Positions 1 to 7,832 of a stretch of 32,296 nt of DNA are shown here, piece by piece. The first letter of the stretch is position 1; each line of letters opens with the position of its first letter. Under the pieces are notes generated by a model. It was not told the DNA's origin. It made no database searches and saw only the letters and a program-made list of their open reading frames with translations. The position numbers were made by a program, and so were the translations under genes. Source of the stretch: an uncultured Bacilli bacterium (GTDB taxonomy: Bacteria; Bacillota_I; Bacilli_A; RF39; UBA660); NCBI GenBank assembly GCA_944332575.1, contig CALVKH010000007.1, positions 1 through 32,296 of the forward strand. The letters are read 5' to 3'.

Positions 1-176
1 TAGTTGTTGAAGGAAATAAGGATATATTTAATTACAATGATATTAATGTAGTTGATCATATCAAAAATTATATTAAGTTAGGATATAGTGAAAAAGAAGC
101 TATGAAACTGATAGCTAGAGATAGAAAAACGACAAAATCTGAGATTTATAAAGAATATCATAAAGGATGTGAATAA
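1..176 (+). CDS. rsmI: RsmI, 16S rRNA 2'-O-ribose C1402 methyltransferase (3' end only)
   Basis: This is the tail of a reading frame that enters from outside the window (codons in phase from base 3, stop TAA at 174-176), about 57 residues. The visible protein contains VVEGN, then HIKNYIKLGYSEKEAMKL, then an RDRKTTKSEIYKEYH ending. That is the recognisable C-terminal end of RsmI, in which a short helical domain with a GYSxKEAxKL-like stretch follows the SAM-dependent methyltransferase fold. The family methylates C1402 of 16S rRNA at the decoding centre. The stop codon abuts the pth start with no gap, so the two are probably co-transcribed. The catalytic part is outside the window, so the call rests on the tail alone. 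Confidence 0.8.
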   Translation, partial: VVEGNKDIFNYNDINVVDHIKNYIKLGYSEKEAMKLIARDRKTTKSEIYKEYHKGCE

Positions 177-737
177 ATGAAATTAATAGTGGGACTTGGC
201 AATCCAGGCAATGAATATAATAGTACAAGACATAACATGGGATTTTTTTATATTGATAAATATGCAGAAAAAAACCATGTAGTAATTAATAAAAAAAAGT
301 TTAATGGATTATATTGCGATTTACTTATTAATAACGAAAAAGTAATTTTATTAAAACCTCAAAGTTATATTAACTTATCGGGAGAAGTAATAAAAAAGTA
401 TATTGATTATTTTAATATTGCTATAAAAGATATCTTAATAATATGTGATGATTTAAACTTAGAATCAGGAAAAATTCGCATAAGACCTTCTGGTAGCAGT
501 GGTGGTCACAACGGTTTAAAAAATATAGAATTAATGTTAAATACCAAGGATTATTCAAGATTAAGAATTGGTATTTCTAATAATAAAGAAATCGATACTA
601 AAGATTATGTTTTATCTAAAATTGATAATAAAACAATGGAAATTTTTAATAACAATATAGATATAGTTTGTAATATAATTAATGATTTTTTCAAAATGGA
701 TATGGAAACATTAATGTCCAAATATAATAGGAAATGA
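177..737 (+). CDS. pth: Peptidyl-tRNA hydrolase
   Basis: Cleaves the ester bond of peptidyl-tRNAs released prematurely from ribosomes and so recycles tRNA. The 186-residue protein is the usual bacterial Pth length. It opens with VGLGNPGNEYNSTRHNMG and carries the expected catalytic and substrate-binding residues: N9, H19, N66 (SYIN), D92 (CDD) and N112 in the GGHNG segment. The ATG follows the rsmI stop directly and lies downstream of an AAGGATG-like ribosome site. The stop is TGA at 735-737. mfd starts 10 bases later, as in B. subtilis except that the small fin gene normally found between pth and mfd is absent. Confidence 0.97.
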   Translation: MKLIVGLGNPGNEYNSTRHNMGFFYIDKYAEKNHVVINKKKFNGLYCDLLINNEKVILLKPQSYINLSGEVIKKYIDYFNIAIKDILIICDDLNLESGKIRIRPSGSSGGHNGLKNIELMLNTKDYSRLRIGISNNKEIDTKDYVLSKIDNKTMEIFNNNIDIVCNIINDFFKMDMETLMSKYNRK

Positions 738-747
738 TGGTGATAAC

Positions 748-3700
748 ATGAATTTATTTGATAAGTTAGATTATAGTAATGATCTTAATAATGTTAGTCT
801 GTATGGAATGACAGATGATTTTTTCTGTTTATATATATCTAACTTATCAAAGGTAAACAATAAAAATATTGTAATTATAACTTCTACTTTGTTTGAAGCA
901 AATAAATTAGTTAATTCGCTTAATAATTATGACGATAATATTCTTTTATTTCCGATGGATGACTTTTTAGCTAGTGCTTCTATTGCAACTAGTCCTGAAT
1001 TGAAAACAACCAGATTAGAAACGTTAAACGAATTAATGAATGATGAAAGACATATTGTTGTTACTCATTTAAATTCATACTTAAGATTTTTACCTTCTAA
1101 GAAAAGTTATCATGATCATATTATTACTTTAAAAACGGGAGATTCTATAGATAGAGAAGAATTAATAAATAAACTATTAAATATTGGATATGTAAGAGAA
1201 ACAACAGTAACTAGAACAGGTGATATTGGAATAAGAGGTTTTGTTATAGATATATTTCCGCTAGGTTCCCCTAATGCCGTTCGTTTAGAATTTTTTGGCG
1301 ACGAAATAGAATCAATTCGTAATTTTGATACCATTACTCAAAAATCAATTGAAAGTATTGACAAAGTTACTATTTATCCTAATAGTGAAATATTTGAGGA
1401 AGAGGATGAATTTAAAAAGAGATTTAATATTGTTCATAACCCAGAAAATATTTTAAATTATGTAGAAGATCCTATTGTTATAGTGAAAGATTATTCACAA
1501 TTAAAAGTTGGATATGAAAAACTTGTTGAAGATATATATGATTATTTAAGTAGAAACGAATTAAATACTGATCAAAATATAATTTTTGGTTTAGACAAAA
1601 TTCCTTATGATTGTACATTGTATAATACTATTGACTCAGATATAGCAAATTTTACTGATAAGAAAAAATTAAATTTTAATATCCAGACAATTGATTCATT
1701 TCATGAAAATATAGAAGCGATTAAAAATTACATTATTAATAATTTAAAAAAGAATAAAACAATTATCATATGCTTAAAAGATTATCAAATAAAGAGTTTT
1801 ATCAAATTTATTGATTTAGATTATGTAAAAGTGGAAAATAATAAAATTATTATAAATAAATTAAATATAATTAATTTACATTTAAATCAGGGCTTTATAT
1901 ATGATGATTATATTGTTTTAACTGAAAAGGAACTATTTAATACCAACACTAATAAAAATAAATATAAAACAACTTTTAAATATTCGTCAAAAATAAAAAA
2001 TGTAAATAATCTTAATGTAGGGGATTATGTAGTACATAATATACATGGTATTGGTATATATAATGGTATTAAAACATTAACTAAAAATGGATTAAAAAAA
2101 GATTACTTAGAACTTCTTTATGAAGGAAAAGATAAATTATATATTCCAGTAGAAAAAATAGAATTGATTAGTAAGTATACTGGTAAAGAAGGAGTAGCAC
2201 CTAAAATTCATAAATTAGGTGGAACGGAATGGGCAAAAACTAAGCTTAGGGTAAAAAACAAGGTAAGAGAAATTGCCGCCGATTTAATTAAATTATATGC
2301 TTCTCGTGAAATGCAGAAAGGGTATGCTTTTAGTGTTGATAGTGAATTACAACAAATATTTGAAGATGAGTTTCAATATGAATTGACTGCTGACCAAAAA
2401 ATTGCAATTAATCAAATAAAAAGTGATATGGAATCATCTCATCCGATGGATAGATTACTATGTGGCGATGTTGGATATGGAAAGACAGAGGTAGCTTTTA
2501 GAGCCATGTTTAAAGCTGTATCTGATTCCAAACAAGTTTTATATTTATGCCCTACTACTATATTATCAAATCAACAATATAATAATGCTATTCAAAGATT
2601 TAAAAATTTTCCAGTTAATATAGCAGTATTGAATAGATTTACTTCACCAAAACGTACTAAAGAAATTTTAAATGACTTAAAAGACGGAAAAATAGATATT
2701 TTGTTTGGTACACATAGAATTTTAAGTAATGATATTCAACCTAGTAATTTAGGACTTTTAGTAATAGATGAAGAACAACGTTTTGGAGTAGCACATAAGG
2801 AAAAAATAAAACAATATAAAAATAACGTAGATGTCCTTACTTTAACAGCTACACCGATACCACGAACTTTACAAATGTCAATGATGGGAATTAGAAGTTT
2901 ATCACTAATAGAAACCCCACCTATTAATAGATATCCTGTTGAAACATATGTAATTGAAGAAAATGATTTTTTAATTAAGGAAGCAATTTATAAAGAATTA
3001 TCTAGAGATGGACAAATTTTCTTGTTATTTAATAGTGTTGAAAAGATAGAAAATAAAGCAATTGAAATTTCTAAGTTGGTACCAGACGCTAGAATTATTT
3101 ATGCTCATGGTAGAATGAATAAAGAAGAACTCGAAGATATTATGCTGAAGTTTATTAATCATGAATATGATGTACTAATATGTACCACCATTATTGAAAC
3201 AGGTATTGATATTCCTAATGTTAATACGTTAATAATAATTGATGCTGATCATTTTGGGCTTAGTCAATTGTATCAAATAAGAGGTCGAGTAGGAAGAAGT
3301 GACAAAATAGCATATGCGTATTTAATGTATAACAAGAGTAAGGTATTAACTGAAACCGCTATTAAGAGATTGAAAGTGATTAAAGAATTTACTGAATTAG
3401 GAAGTGGATTTTCTATTGCCACCCGTGATTTATCGATAAGAGGAGCAGGGGATATTTTAGGTAGTGAACAAGCTGGTTTTATTGATAATGTTGGTATAGA
3501 TTTATATTTAAAAATATTAAATGATGAAATTAAACGATTAAAAGGTGAACCAATTGAAGAAGAAGTTATTAATGAATCTAAACCATTAATTGAAGTAGAT
3601 ACTCATATTGAAGATAGTTATGTTGAAGAAAACGAATTGAAAATTGAAATACATAAGAAAATCAATGAAATTGATTCATATAATAAATTATTAGAGGTAA

Positions 3701-4026
3701 AATTAGAATTAGAAGATAGATTTGGTAAACTTGATGATAATTTAATTATTTATATGTATGAAGAATGGTTTGAGAAATTAGCTCGAGATAAACATGTTGA
3801 AACCGTTAAAGAAACAAAGAACTTTATTGAATTAATTTTCGATAAGGAATATTCTAATAAAATTGATGGAGAAAAAGTTTTTGAAGATGCTTATAAAATC
3901 TCTAGGATGTTTAGATTTATGTTTAAAAATGATCGTTTGATAATAATTCTTGATATTTTAAAATTAGATAAACATTACATTTACTATTTAGTGGAATTAC
4001 TGGATAAAATAACCTTTAACACTTAG
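748..4026 (+). CDS. mfd: Transcription-repair coupling factor Mfd
   Basis: An ATP-driven translocase that removes stalled RNA polymerase from damaged template and recruits UvrA. At 1092 residues it is slightly shorter than the 1150-1180 usual in the family. The N-terminal UvrB-homology part is visible (TRTGDIGIRGFVIDIFPLG). It is followed by the CarD-like RNA polymerase interaction domain starting near residue 424 (VGDYVVHNIHGIGIY), a RecG-like helicase core with Walker A GDVGYGKT (K579), DEEQ (674-677), TATPIPRT and GRVGRSD, and a C-terminal TRCF/D7 domain. Start ATG 748 is preceded by GGTGAT. The gene is joined to pth with a 10-base gap and ends in TAG. No terminator is visible after it. 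A new promoter for the next gene lies just behind the stop. Confidence 0.98.
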   Translation: MNLFDKLDYSNDLNNVSLYGMTDDFFCLYISNLSKVNNKNIVIITSTLFEANKLVNSLNNYDDNILLFPMDDFLASASIATSPELKTTRLETLNELMNDERHIVVTHLNSYLRFLPSKKSYHDHIITLKTGDSIDREELINKLLNIGYVRETTVTRTGDIGIRGFVIDIFPLGSPNAVRLEFFGDEIESIRNFDTITQKSIESIDKVTIYPNSEIFEEEDEFKKRFNIVHNPENILNYVEDPIVIVKDYSQLKVGYEKLVEDIYDYLSRNELNTDQNIIFGLDKIPYDCTLYNTIDSDIANFTDKKKLNFNIQTIDSFHENIEAIKNYIINNLKKNKTIIICLKDYQIKSFIKFIDLDYVKVENNKIIINKLNIINLHLNQGFIYDDYIVLTEKELFNTNTNKNKYKTTFKYSSKIKNVNNLNVGDYVVHNIHGIGIYNGIKTLTKNGLKKDYLELLYEGKDKLYIPVEKIELISKYTGKEGVAPKIHKLGGTEWAKTKLRVKNKVREIAADLIKLYASREMQKGYAFSVDSELQQIFEDEFQYELTADQKIAINQIKSDMESSHPMDRLLCGDVGYGKTEVAFRAMFKAVSDSKQVLYLCPTTILSNQQYNNAIQRFKNFPVNIAVLNRFTSPKRTKEILNDLKDGKIDILFGTHRILSNDIQPSNLGLLVIDEEQRFGVAHKEKIKQYKNNVDVLTLTATPIPRTLQMSMMGIRSLSLIETPPINRYPVETYVIEENDFLIKEAIYKELSRDGQIFLLFNSVEKIENKAIEISKLVPDARIIYAHGRMNKEELEDIMLKFINHEYDVLICTTIIETGIDIPNVNTLIIIDADHFGLSQLYQIRGRVGRSDKIAYAYLMYNKSKVLTETAIKRLKVIKEFTELGSGFSIATRDLSIRGAGDILGSEQAGFIDNVGIDLYLKILNDEIKRLKGEPIEEEVINESKPLIEVDTHIEDSYVEENELKIEIHKKINEIDSYNKLLEVKLELEDRFGKLDDNLIIYMYEEWFEKLARDKHVETVKETKNFIELIFDKEYSNKIDGEKVFEDAYKISRMFRFMFKNDRLIIILDILKLDKHYIYYLVELLDKITFNT

Positions 4027-4033
4027 TATCGAG

Positions 4034-4062
4034 TTGACTATTAAACATATATTTGATAAGAT
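4034..4062 (+). promoter_or_regulatory. Putative sigma-A promoter for the gene at 4095
   Basis: TTGACT (4034-4039), a 17-base spacer, then TAAGAT (4057-4062) preceded by TG at 4054-4055, an extended -10. It begins 8 bases after the mfd stop. A start near 4069 would give a leader of about 25 bases. Assigned by motif and position only. Confidence 0.5.
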
Positions 4063-4094
4063 TAAGTTATTAAGAATAGAAATAGGTGTATATT

Positions 4095-4772
4095 ATGAAT
4101 AATAATGTAGATATAGATATCAATGAAATTTTTAGTGAAAAACATCAGAAAATGTTTTTTGATAAATTAAGATTAGATTTAGATAATAATACAGATACTT
4201 TTAAATTAGCAACGAAGAATATTATAAAAATAGAAATTGCAAAGTTATTATCTTCTTTAAAAAGAGTTTATGACAAGCATTCTGTTGATATTGATGACGA
4301 GATAATAAAACAAATATTAAATGATAGCAAAAATTCAATGTTAGAAAATACTATGATTGTAATTGATGAAAAACACGATAAGAATAAAGAGTATATTAAC
4401 ACTAAAGAATCACAATATAATATTACAAAAAAATTTCTAAAGGAATATCATAAACAAATTGATGATAATGAAACTCCTTTTGAAGAGACATTAAATCTTT
4501 CTATAAAAGAGGAAGCGGAGGTATTATTATATAATAAATTAATCAATGCCTATCCGTGTGTTAACGAGGAAATGCAGCATGATATTTTAACTATCATTAA
4601 TATAAATTTTTCTCAAACATTGTTTAATAGAATTAGCGGAGAAAGTGTACACCGAAATCAAACATTAAAAAACATTGCTGAAGAAACATATAAAAAATAC
4701 ATAGATTTAGATAAAAGTCGAACTTCACAAAAAGAAAATATTAAAATTAAAACGTTACAAGAATCAAAATAA
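4095..4772 (+). CDS. Conserved-position hypothetical protein between mfd and spoVT
   Basis: I do not recognise this protein. It is 225 residues long from ATG 4095, which has AGGTG at 4084-4088 at good spacing. An in-frame GTG at 4086 overlaps that site and is less likely to be the start. The protein is highly charged and rich in Lys, Glu, Asp and Asn, with no signal peptide or membrane segment. It looks mainly helical and has no Cys-x-x-Cys zinc pair, so it is not a Fin/YabK homologue despite lying near that place. The gene appears to be a single transcription unit with its own sigma-A-like promoter (4034-4062) and terminator (4771-4793). Codon use resembles the neighbours. The length and the good start and stop signals make it very likely a real gene. 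Confidence 0.75.
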   Translation: MNNNVDIDINEIFSEKHQKMFFDKLRLDLDNNTDTFKLATKNIIKIEIAKLLSSLKRVYDKHSVDIDDEIIKQILNDSKNSMLENTMIVIDEKHDKNKEYINTKESQYNITKKFLKEYHKQIDDNETPFEETLNLSIKEEAEVLLYNKLINAYPCVNEEMQHDILTIININFSQTLFNRISGESVHRNQTLKNIAEETYKKYIDLDKSRTSQKENIKIKTLQESK

Positions 4773-4793
4773 ACTCATATTGAGTTTTTTTTT
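4771..4793 (+). terminator. Intrinsic terminator after the hypothetical gene
   Basis: AAACTCA (4771-4777), loop TAT, TGAGTTT (4781-4787) and a run of T to 4793. The 5' arm starts on the last bases of the TAA stop codon (4770-4772). Confidence 0.85.
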
Positions 4794-4802
4794 GACTTTT
4801 TA

Positions 4803-4819
4803 TTGGTAAAATTTACCAA
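4803..4819. promoter_or_regulatory. 17-bp perfect dyad, possible operator
   Basis: TTGGTAAA (4803-4810), one central A, TTTACCAA (4812-4819). The dyad is perfect, with an arm length typical of a dimeric repressor site. It lies between the terminator of the upstream gene and the promoter region of spoVT. As RNA the loop would be too tight to close fully and no T-run follows, so a DNA operator is more likely than a second terminator. No regulator is identified. Confidence 0.35.
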
Positions 4820-4884
4820 AGGAAATATACCCCTAAAGAGATTATAATTTATGTAGTAAATAAAAAAATTATTTACTAGTAGTA

Positions 4885-4914
4885 GGTATAATTTTTAATT
4901 CACAACAAATACTA
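4885..4914 (+). promoter_or_regulatory. Putative forespore (sigma-G type) promoter of spoVT
   Basis: GGTATA (4885-4890), a 17-base spacer, AATACTA (4908-4914). This resembles the B. subtilis sigma-G pattern (TGHATA, 17-18 bases, CATAHTA), and spoVT is a sigma-G gene in B. subtilis. A start near 4921 leaves just enough leader for the AGAGGG ribosome site at 4928-4933. An overlapping TATAAT at 4887-4892 could instead be a sigma-A -10 box. Confidence 0.45.
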
Positions 4915-4941
4915 ATGTGTGAAAGAAAGAGGGTAATTTCT

Positions 4942-5472
4942 ATGGAAACAACTGGAGTAGTAAGAAGAATTGACGATTTGGGTAGAGTTGTAATACCCAA
5001 AGAAATACGAAGAACTCTTGGAATTAAAGATGGTACCTCATTAGAAATATTTGTTGAAAAAGATATGGTCGCTTTAAAAAAGCATTCTTCGATGAACAAT
5101 TTATCGCATTTTGCTGAAGTATATGTAGACTCTATCTATAATGCTTTGAAAAAAGATATAATTATAACTGATAGAGATAATATAATAGCATGTGCAGGTA
5201 GTTTAAAAAAAGAGTATTTAAATAAACCTATTAGTAGCTATTTAGAGGAATGTATTAATAAAAGAAATAATATTATTGAAGAAGATATGAAAGAGATAAA
5301 TATTATTAATGAAAAACAAGAATATTGTAGTTATGTAATTAATACGATTATATCAAATGGAGATTCGATCGGACTTATCATTATTTTATCTTTAGATGAC
5401 AAAGTAAGTAGTTTAGAAATAAAAACTGCTCAAATAGCTGCACAATTTTTTGGAAAGCATATTGAAGAATAA
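4942..5472 (+). CDS. spoVT: Stage V sporulation protein T, AbrB-type regulator
   Basis: A DNA-binding regulator that adjusts sigma-G-dependent gene expression in the forespore. The AbrB-like N-terminal swapped-hairpin domain is clear (TGVVRRIDDLGRVVIPKEIR, then RTLGIKDGTSLEIFVEKD). The remainder, about residues 60-176, fits the GAF-like C-terminal domain of the family. The start is placed at ATG 4942 and not at an upstream in-frame ATG (4915), because SpoVT proteins begin with a short Met-x-x-Thr-Gly segment and because AGAGGG lies 8 bases upstream of 4942. The 176 residues match the usual length. The promoter of the following T-box leader overlaps the 3' end of the gene. Confidence 0.95.
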   Translation: METTGVVRRIDDLGRVVIPKEIRRTLGIKDGTSLEIFVEKDMVALKKHSSMNNLSHFAEVYVDSIYNALKKDIIITDRDNIIACAGSLKKEYLNKPISSYLEECINKRNNIIEEDMKEINIINEKQEYCSYVINTIISNGDSIGLIIILSLDDKVSSLEIKTAQIAAQFFGKHIEE

Positions 5473-5490
5473 GAATAAAGATGTTATAAT
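5462..5490 (+). promoter_or_regulatory. Sigma-A promoter of the T-box/dUTPase/metG unit
   Basis: TTGAAG (5462-5467, inside the end of spoVT), a 17-base spacer, and TATAAT (5485-5490) with an extended element TGT immediately before it. The predicted start is near 5497, which places the whole T-box leader downstream. Confidence 0.75.
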
Positions 5491-5496
5491 AAGGTA

Positions 5497-5727
5497 CATA
5501 TTTATTATGACTTTGAGGGAAAGAGAAGTAATCTTCTTATTATAGAGAGCTTTGGTTGGTGGAAAAAGTATAAGAATTACTGAGAATGGTTCCTTAGTCT
5601 TATTAGTCGATATGTAGGCTAATACGTTAGCAGCGTTAATGTGTTGAGTGCATAGTTTTACTATGAATTAAGGTGGTAACACGGATAATTCGTCCTTAAG
5701 GAGGTTTTATCTGTGTTTTGTTTTTTT
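5497..5727 (+). ncRNA. T-box leader, methionine specific
   Basis: A tRNA-sensing leader controlling the dUTPase and metG genes. Stem I is closed by GACT (5509-5512) with AGTC (5596-5599) and GGGA (5517-5520) with TTCC (5590-5593). The distal AGAGAGC and GGTTGGTGG elements typical of T-boxes follow near 5543-5566. The specifier reads ATG (5586-5588), followed by the expected purine and then the lower helix. The T-box bulge TGGT (5674-5677) would pair with ACCA, consistent with discriminator base A of tRNA-Met. The antiterminator helix is TTAAGG (5668-5673) with CCTTAA (5694-5699). Uncharged tRNA-Met should therefore stabilise antitermination. Specificity is inferred from both the codon and the downstream metG. 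The 5' and 3' ends are approximate. Confidence 0.93.
5679..5727 (+). terminator. T-box-controlled transcription terminator
   Basis: ACACGGATAA (5679-5688) pairs with TTATCTGTGT (5707-5716) with one G-U pair. The top of the hairpin is extended by the CCTTAAGG dyad, and TTTGTTTTTTT follows. It shares bases with the antiterminator, so the two structures are mutually exclusive. The T-run is joined directly to the GGAGGTG ribosome site of the dUTPase gene. Confidence 0.85.
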
Positions 5728-5741
5728 GGAGGTGTATAAGA

Positions 5742-6227
5742 ATGCCTAGATATTTTGAAAAAATTAGTTTTGAGCAATTTAAAATTGATTGTAGTAATGA
5801 TAAAAAGATATACAATAATTTTTCACTGCCAAAAAGAAGTACCAAAAATAGTGCGGGATATGATTTTTTTTCCATTTATGATTTTGTTTTAAAACCGAAG
5901 GAAACTATGAAAATTCCTACGGGTGTTAAAGTTAATATGAACAATGATGAAGTATTAATGCTGTTTGTTAGAAGTAGCATGGGATTTAAATATAATATAC
6001 GGATGTGTAATCAAGTTGGTATTCTAGATAGTGATTATTACAATAATTCTTCTAATGAAGGGCATATATGGATAAAAATACAAAATGAAGGTGATAAAGA
6101 ATATATTGTAAAAAAAGGGGAAGCTATTTGTCAGGGAGTATTTACTAAATTTTTAACAGTAGATAACGAAGAAGAAATAAACAATGAAAGAAAAGGTGGC
6201 TTTGGTTCCACTAATAAGGAGGAATAA
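5742..6227 (+). CDS. dut: dUTP diphosphatase (trimeric dUTPase family)
   Basis: Hydrolyses dUTP to dUMP and diphosphate, keeping uracil out of DNA and supplying dUMP for thymidylate synthesis. The 161-residue protein shows all five motifs of the trimeric family in order: AGYDF (38-42), RSSMG (77-81), GILDSDYY (93-100, catalytic D96), GEAICQ (126-131) and the P-loop-like RKGGFGSTN (150-158). The start is ATG 5742 with GGAGGTG at 5728-5734. Earlier in-frame codons lie in the terminator T-run. metG begins one base after the stop. The gene therefore shares the Met T-box leader with metG. The window also carries ung, the other main uracil-in-DNA defence. Confidence 0.92.
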   Translation: MPRYFEKISFEQFKIDCSNDKKIYNNFSLPKRSTKNSAGYDFFSIYDFVLKPKETMKIPTGVKVNMNNDEVLMLFVRSSMGFKYNIRMCNQVGILDSDYYNNSSNEGHIWIKIQNEGDKEYIVKKGEAICQGVFTKFLTVDNEEEINNERKGGFGSTNKEE

Positions 6228-6228
6228 T

Positions 6229-7770
6229 ATGGAAAAGTATTATATTAGTACTGCTATAGCATATACTTCTGGTAAACCTCATATAGGTAATACTTATGAA
6301 ATTGTTTTAGCAGATGCTATTGCAAGATATAAAAGACAAAAGGGGTTTGATGTTTATTTTCAAACTGGAACCGACGAGCATGGTGAAAAAATTGAAATAA
6401 AGGCTAAGGAGCAAGGTGTAACACCACAGGAGTATGTTGATAAAATTGCTGCAGAGATTAAAAGAATATGGGATATTATGGATACTAGCTATGATCGTTT
6501 TGTAAGAACAACTGATCCTGACCATGAAAAAAAGGTTCAAAAGATATTTAAAAAAATGTATGATAAAGGCGATATATATTTGGGAAAATATGAAGGATTA
6601 TATTGTACTCCATGTGAATCATTTTTTACTGAAAGTCAATTAGTGGATGGAAAATGTCCTGATTGTGGCCGTGAAGTACATTATGCTAGTGAAGAAGCTT
6701 ATTTTTTTAAATTATCTAAATATCAAGATAAATTAGTTGAATATTATAATAGTCATCCAGATTTTATTAAACCTGATTCAAGAAAAAACGAAATGATTAA
6801 TAATTTTATTAAGCCAGGATTACAAGATTTATGTGTTTCTAGAACGTCATTTAAATGGGGAATACCTGTTGATTTTGATCCTAAACATGTTATATATGTT
6901 TGGTTAGATGCACTTACAAATTATATTACCAATATTGGGTATGATGTTGATAATCCTACGGAAGAATTTAAAAAATATTGGCCAGCAGATTTACATTTGA
7001 TAGGTAAAGATATTATAAGATTCCATACTATTTATTGGCCTTGTTTTTTGATGTCATTAGATTTGCCACTTCCAAAACAAATATTTGGTCATCCTTGGTT
7101 ACTATTTGGTAATGACAAGATGAGTAAATCTAAAGGAAATATTATGTATGCGGATGATTTGGTAGAATTGTTTGGAGTAGATGCAATTAGATATTATGTG
7201 TTACATGAAATTCCTTATGCTAATGATGGTAGTCTTACTTATGATTTATTAATTGATCGAATTAATAGTGATTTAGCTAATATTTTAGGTAATTTAGTTA
7301 ATAGAACTATTACAATGGCTAATAAATATTTTGATGGTTCTATAAAATATACGAATCAAACTGACCAATTAGATAATGAATTAATAGATAGTATTAATTT
7401 ATTAGATGAAAAAGTTGAAGATAAAATGAGTCGCTTAGAGATAGGTGGGGCATTGGATGAAATATTTGATGTATTAAGAAAGAGCAATAAATATATAGAT
7501 GATACAATGCCATGGTCTTTAGCTAAAGATGAGGATAATAAAGATAGATTAATGACAGTTATTTATAATTTGTTAGAAGCAATAAGAGTTTGTGCTGTTT
7601 TCTTAAAGCCATTTTTACCTAGTACAAGTGATAATATTTTGTCACAATTAAATATGAATGATGATAGAAGAGAATACAAGCGTGATAATAATTATAAAAC
7701 TAATTCCCCAATACCATTATTTCAAAGGATTAATAAAGAAGAAAAATTGAAAGAAATTAATCAAAAATAG
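6229..7770 (+). CDS. metG: Methionyl-tRNA synthetase
   Basis: A class I synthetase that charges tRNA-Met. It has the HIGH-type motif HIGN (18-21), KMSKS (297-301), and a knuckle with two Cys pairs (C126/C129 and C143/C146) of the zinc-binding type. The 513-residue length covers the catalytic core and the anticodon-binding helical domain. The C-terminal Trbp111-like tRNA-binding domain found in the longer B. subtilis enzyme is absent. The start is ATG 6229, one base after the dUTPase stop, with AAGGAGG in front. An upstream in-frame ATG (6184) lies inside the dUTPase gene and would add a tail not found in the family. Stop TAG is part of the following terminator stem. Expression should follow the Met T-box. 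Confidence 0.97.
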   Translation: MEKYYISTAIAYTSGKPHIGNTYEIVLADAIARYKRQKGFDVYFQTGTDEHGEKIEIKAKEQGVTPQEYVDKIAAEIKRIWDIMDTSYDRFVRTTDPDHEKKVQKIFKKMYDKGDIYLGKYEGLYCTPCESFFTESQLVDGKCPDCGREVHYASEEAYFFKLSKYQDKLVEYYNSHPDFIKPDSRKNEMINNFIKPGLQDLCVSRTSFKWGIPVDFDPKHVIYVWLDALTNYITNIGYDVDNPTEEFKKYWPADLHLIGKDIIRFHTIYWPCFLMSLDLPLPKQIFGHPWLLFGNDKMSKSKGNIMYADDLVELFGVDAIRYYVLHEIPYANDGSLTYDLLIDRINSDLANILGNLVNRTITMANKYFDGSIKYTNQTDQLDNELIDSINLLDEKVEDKMSRLEIGGALDEIFDVLRKSNKYIDDTMPWSLAKDEDNKDRLMTVIYNLLEAIRVCAVFLKPFLPSTSDNILSQLNMNDDRREYKRDNNYKTNSPIPLFQRINKEEKLKEINQK

Positions 7771-7798
7771 GTTATGATTCATCATAATCTATTTTTTT
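7767..7798 (+). terminator. Intrinsic terminator of the dut-metG unit
   Basis: TAGGTTATGAT (7768-7778), a two-base tip, ATCATAATCTA (7781-7791) with one G-U pair, then seven T. The 5' arm includes the metG TAG stop codon. Its T-run is shared with the extended -10 of the tatD promoter. Confidence 0.9.
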
Positions 7799-7806
7799 GA
7801 TATAAT
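7778..7806 (+). promoter_or_regulatory. Putative promoter of tatD
   Basis: Extended -10 TGATATAAT (7798-7806) fused to the T-run of the metG terminator. The -35 (TTCATC, 7778-7783) is weak and lies within the terminator. A start near 7813 gives a leader with AAGAGGTGG. Confidence 0.5.
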
Positions 7807-7832
7807 TATCTTGATATAAGAAGAGGTGGAAT

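Noticed and set aside
4869-5099. 76-codon minus-strand frame over the start of spoVT
   Set aside because: It overlaps the AbrB-like domain of spoVT and its promoter and lacks a ribosome site.
5667-5716. Second riboswitch between spoVT and dut
   Set aside because: All conserved elements belong to a single T-box leader with its antiterminator and terminator.
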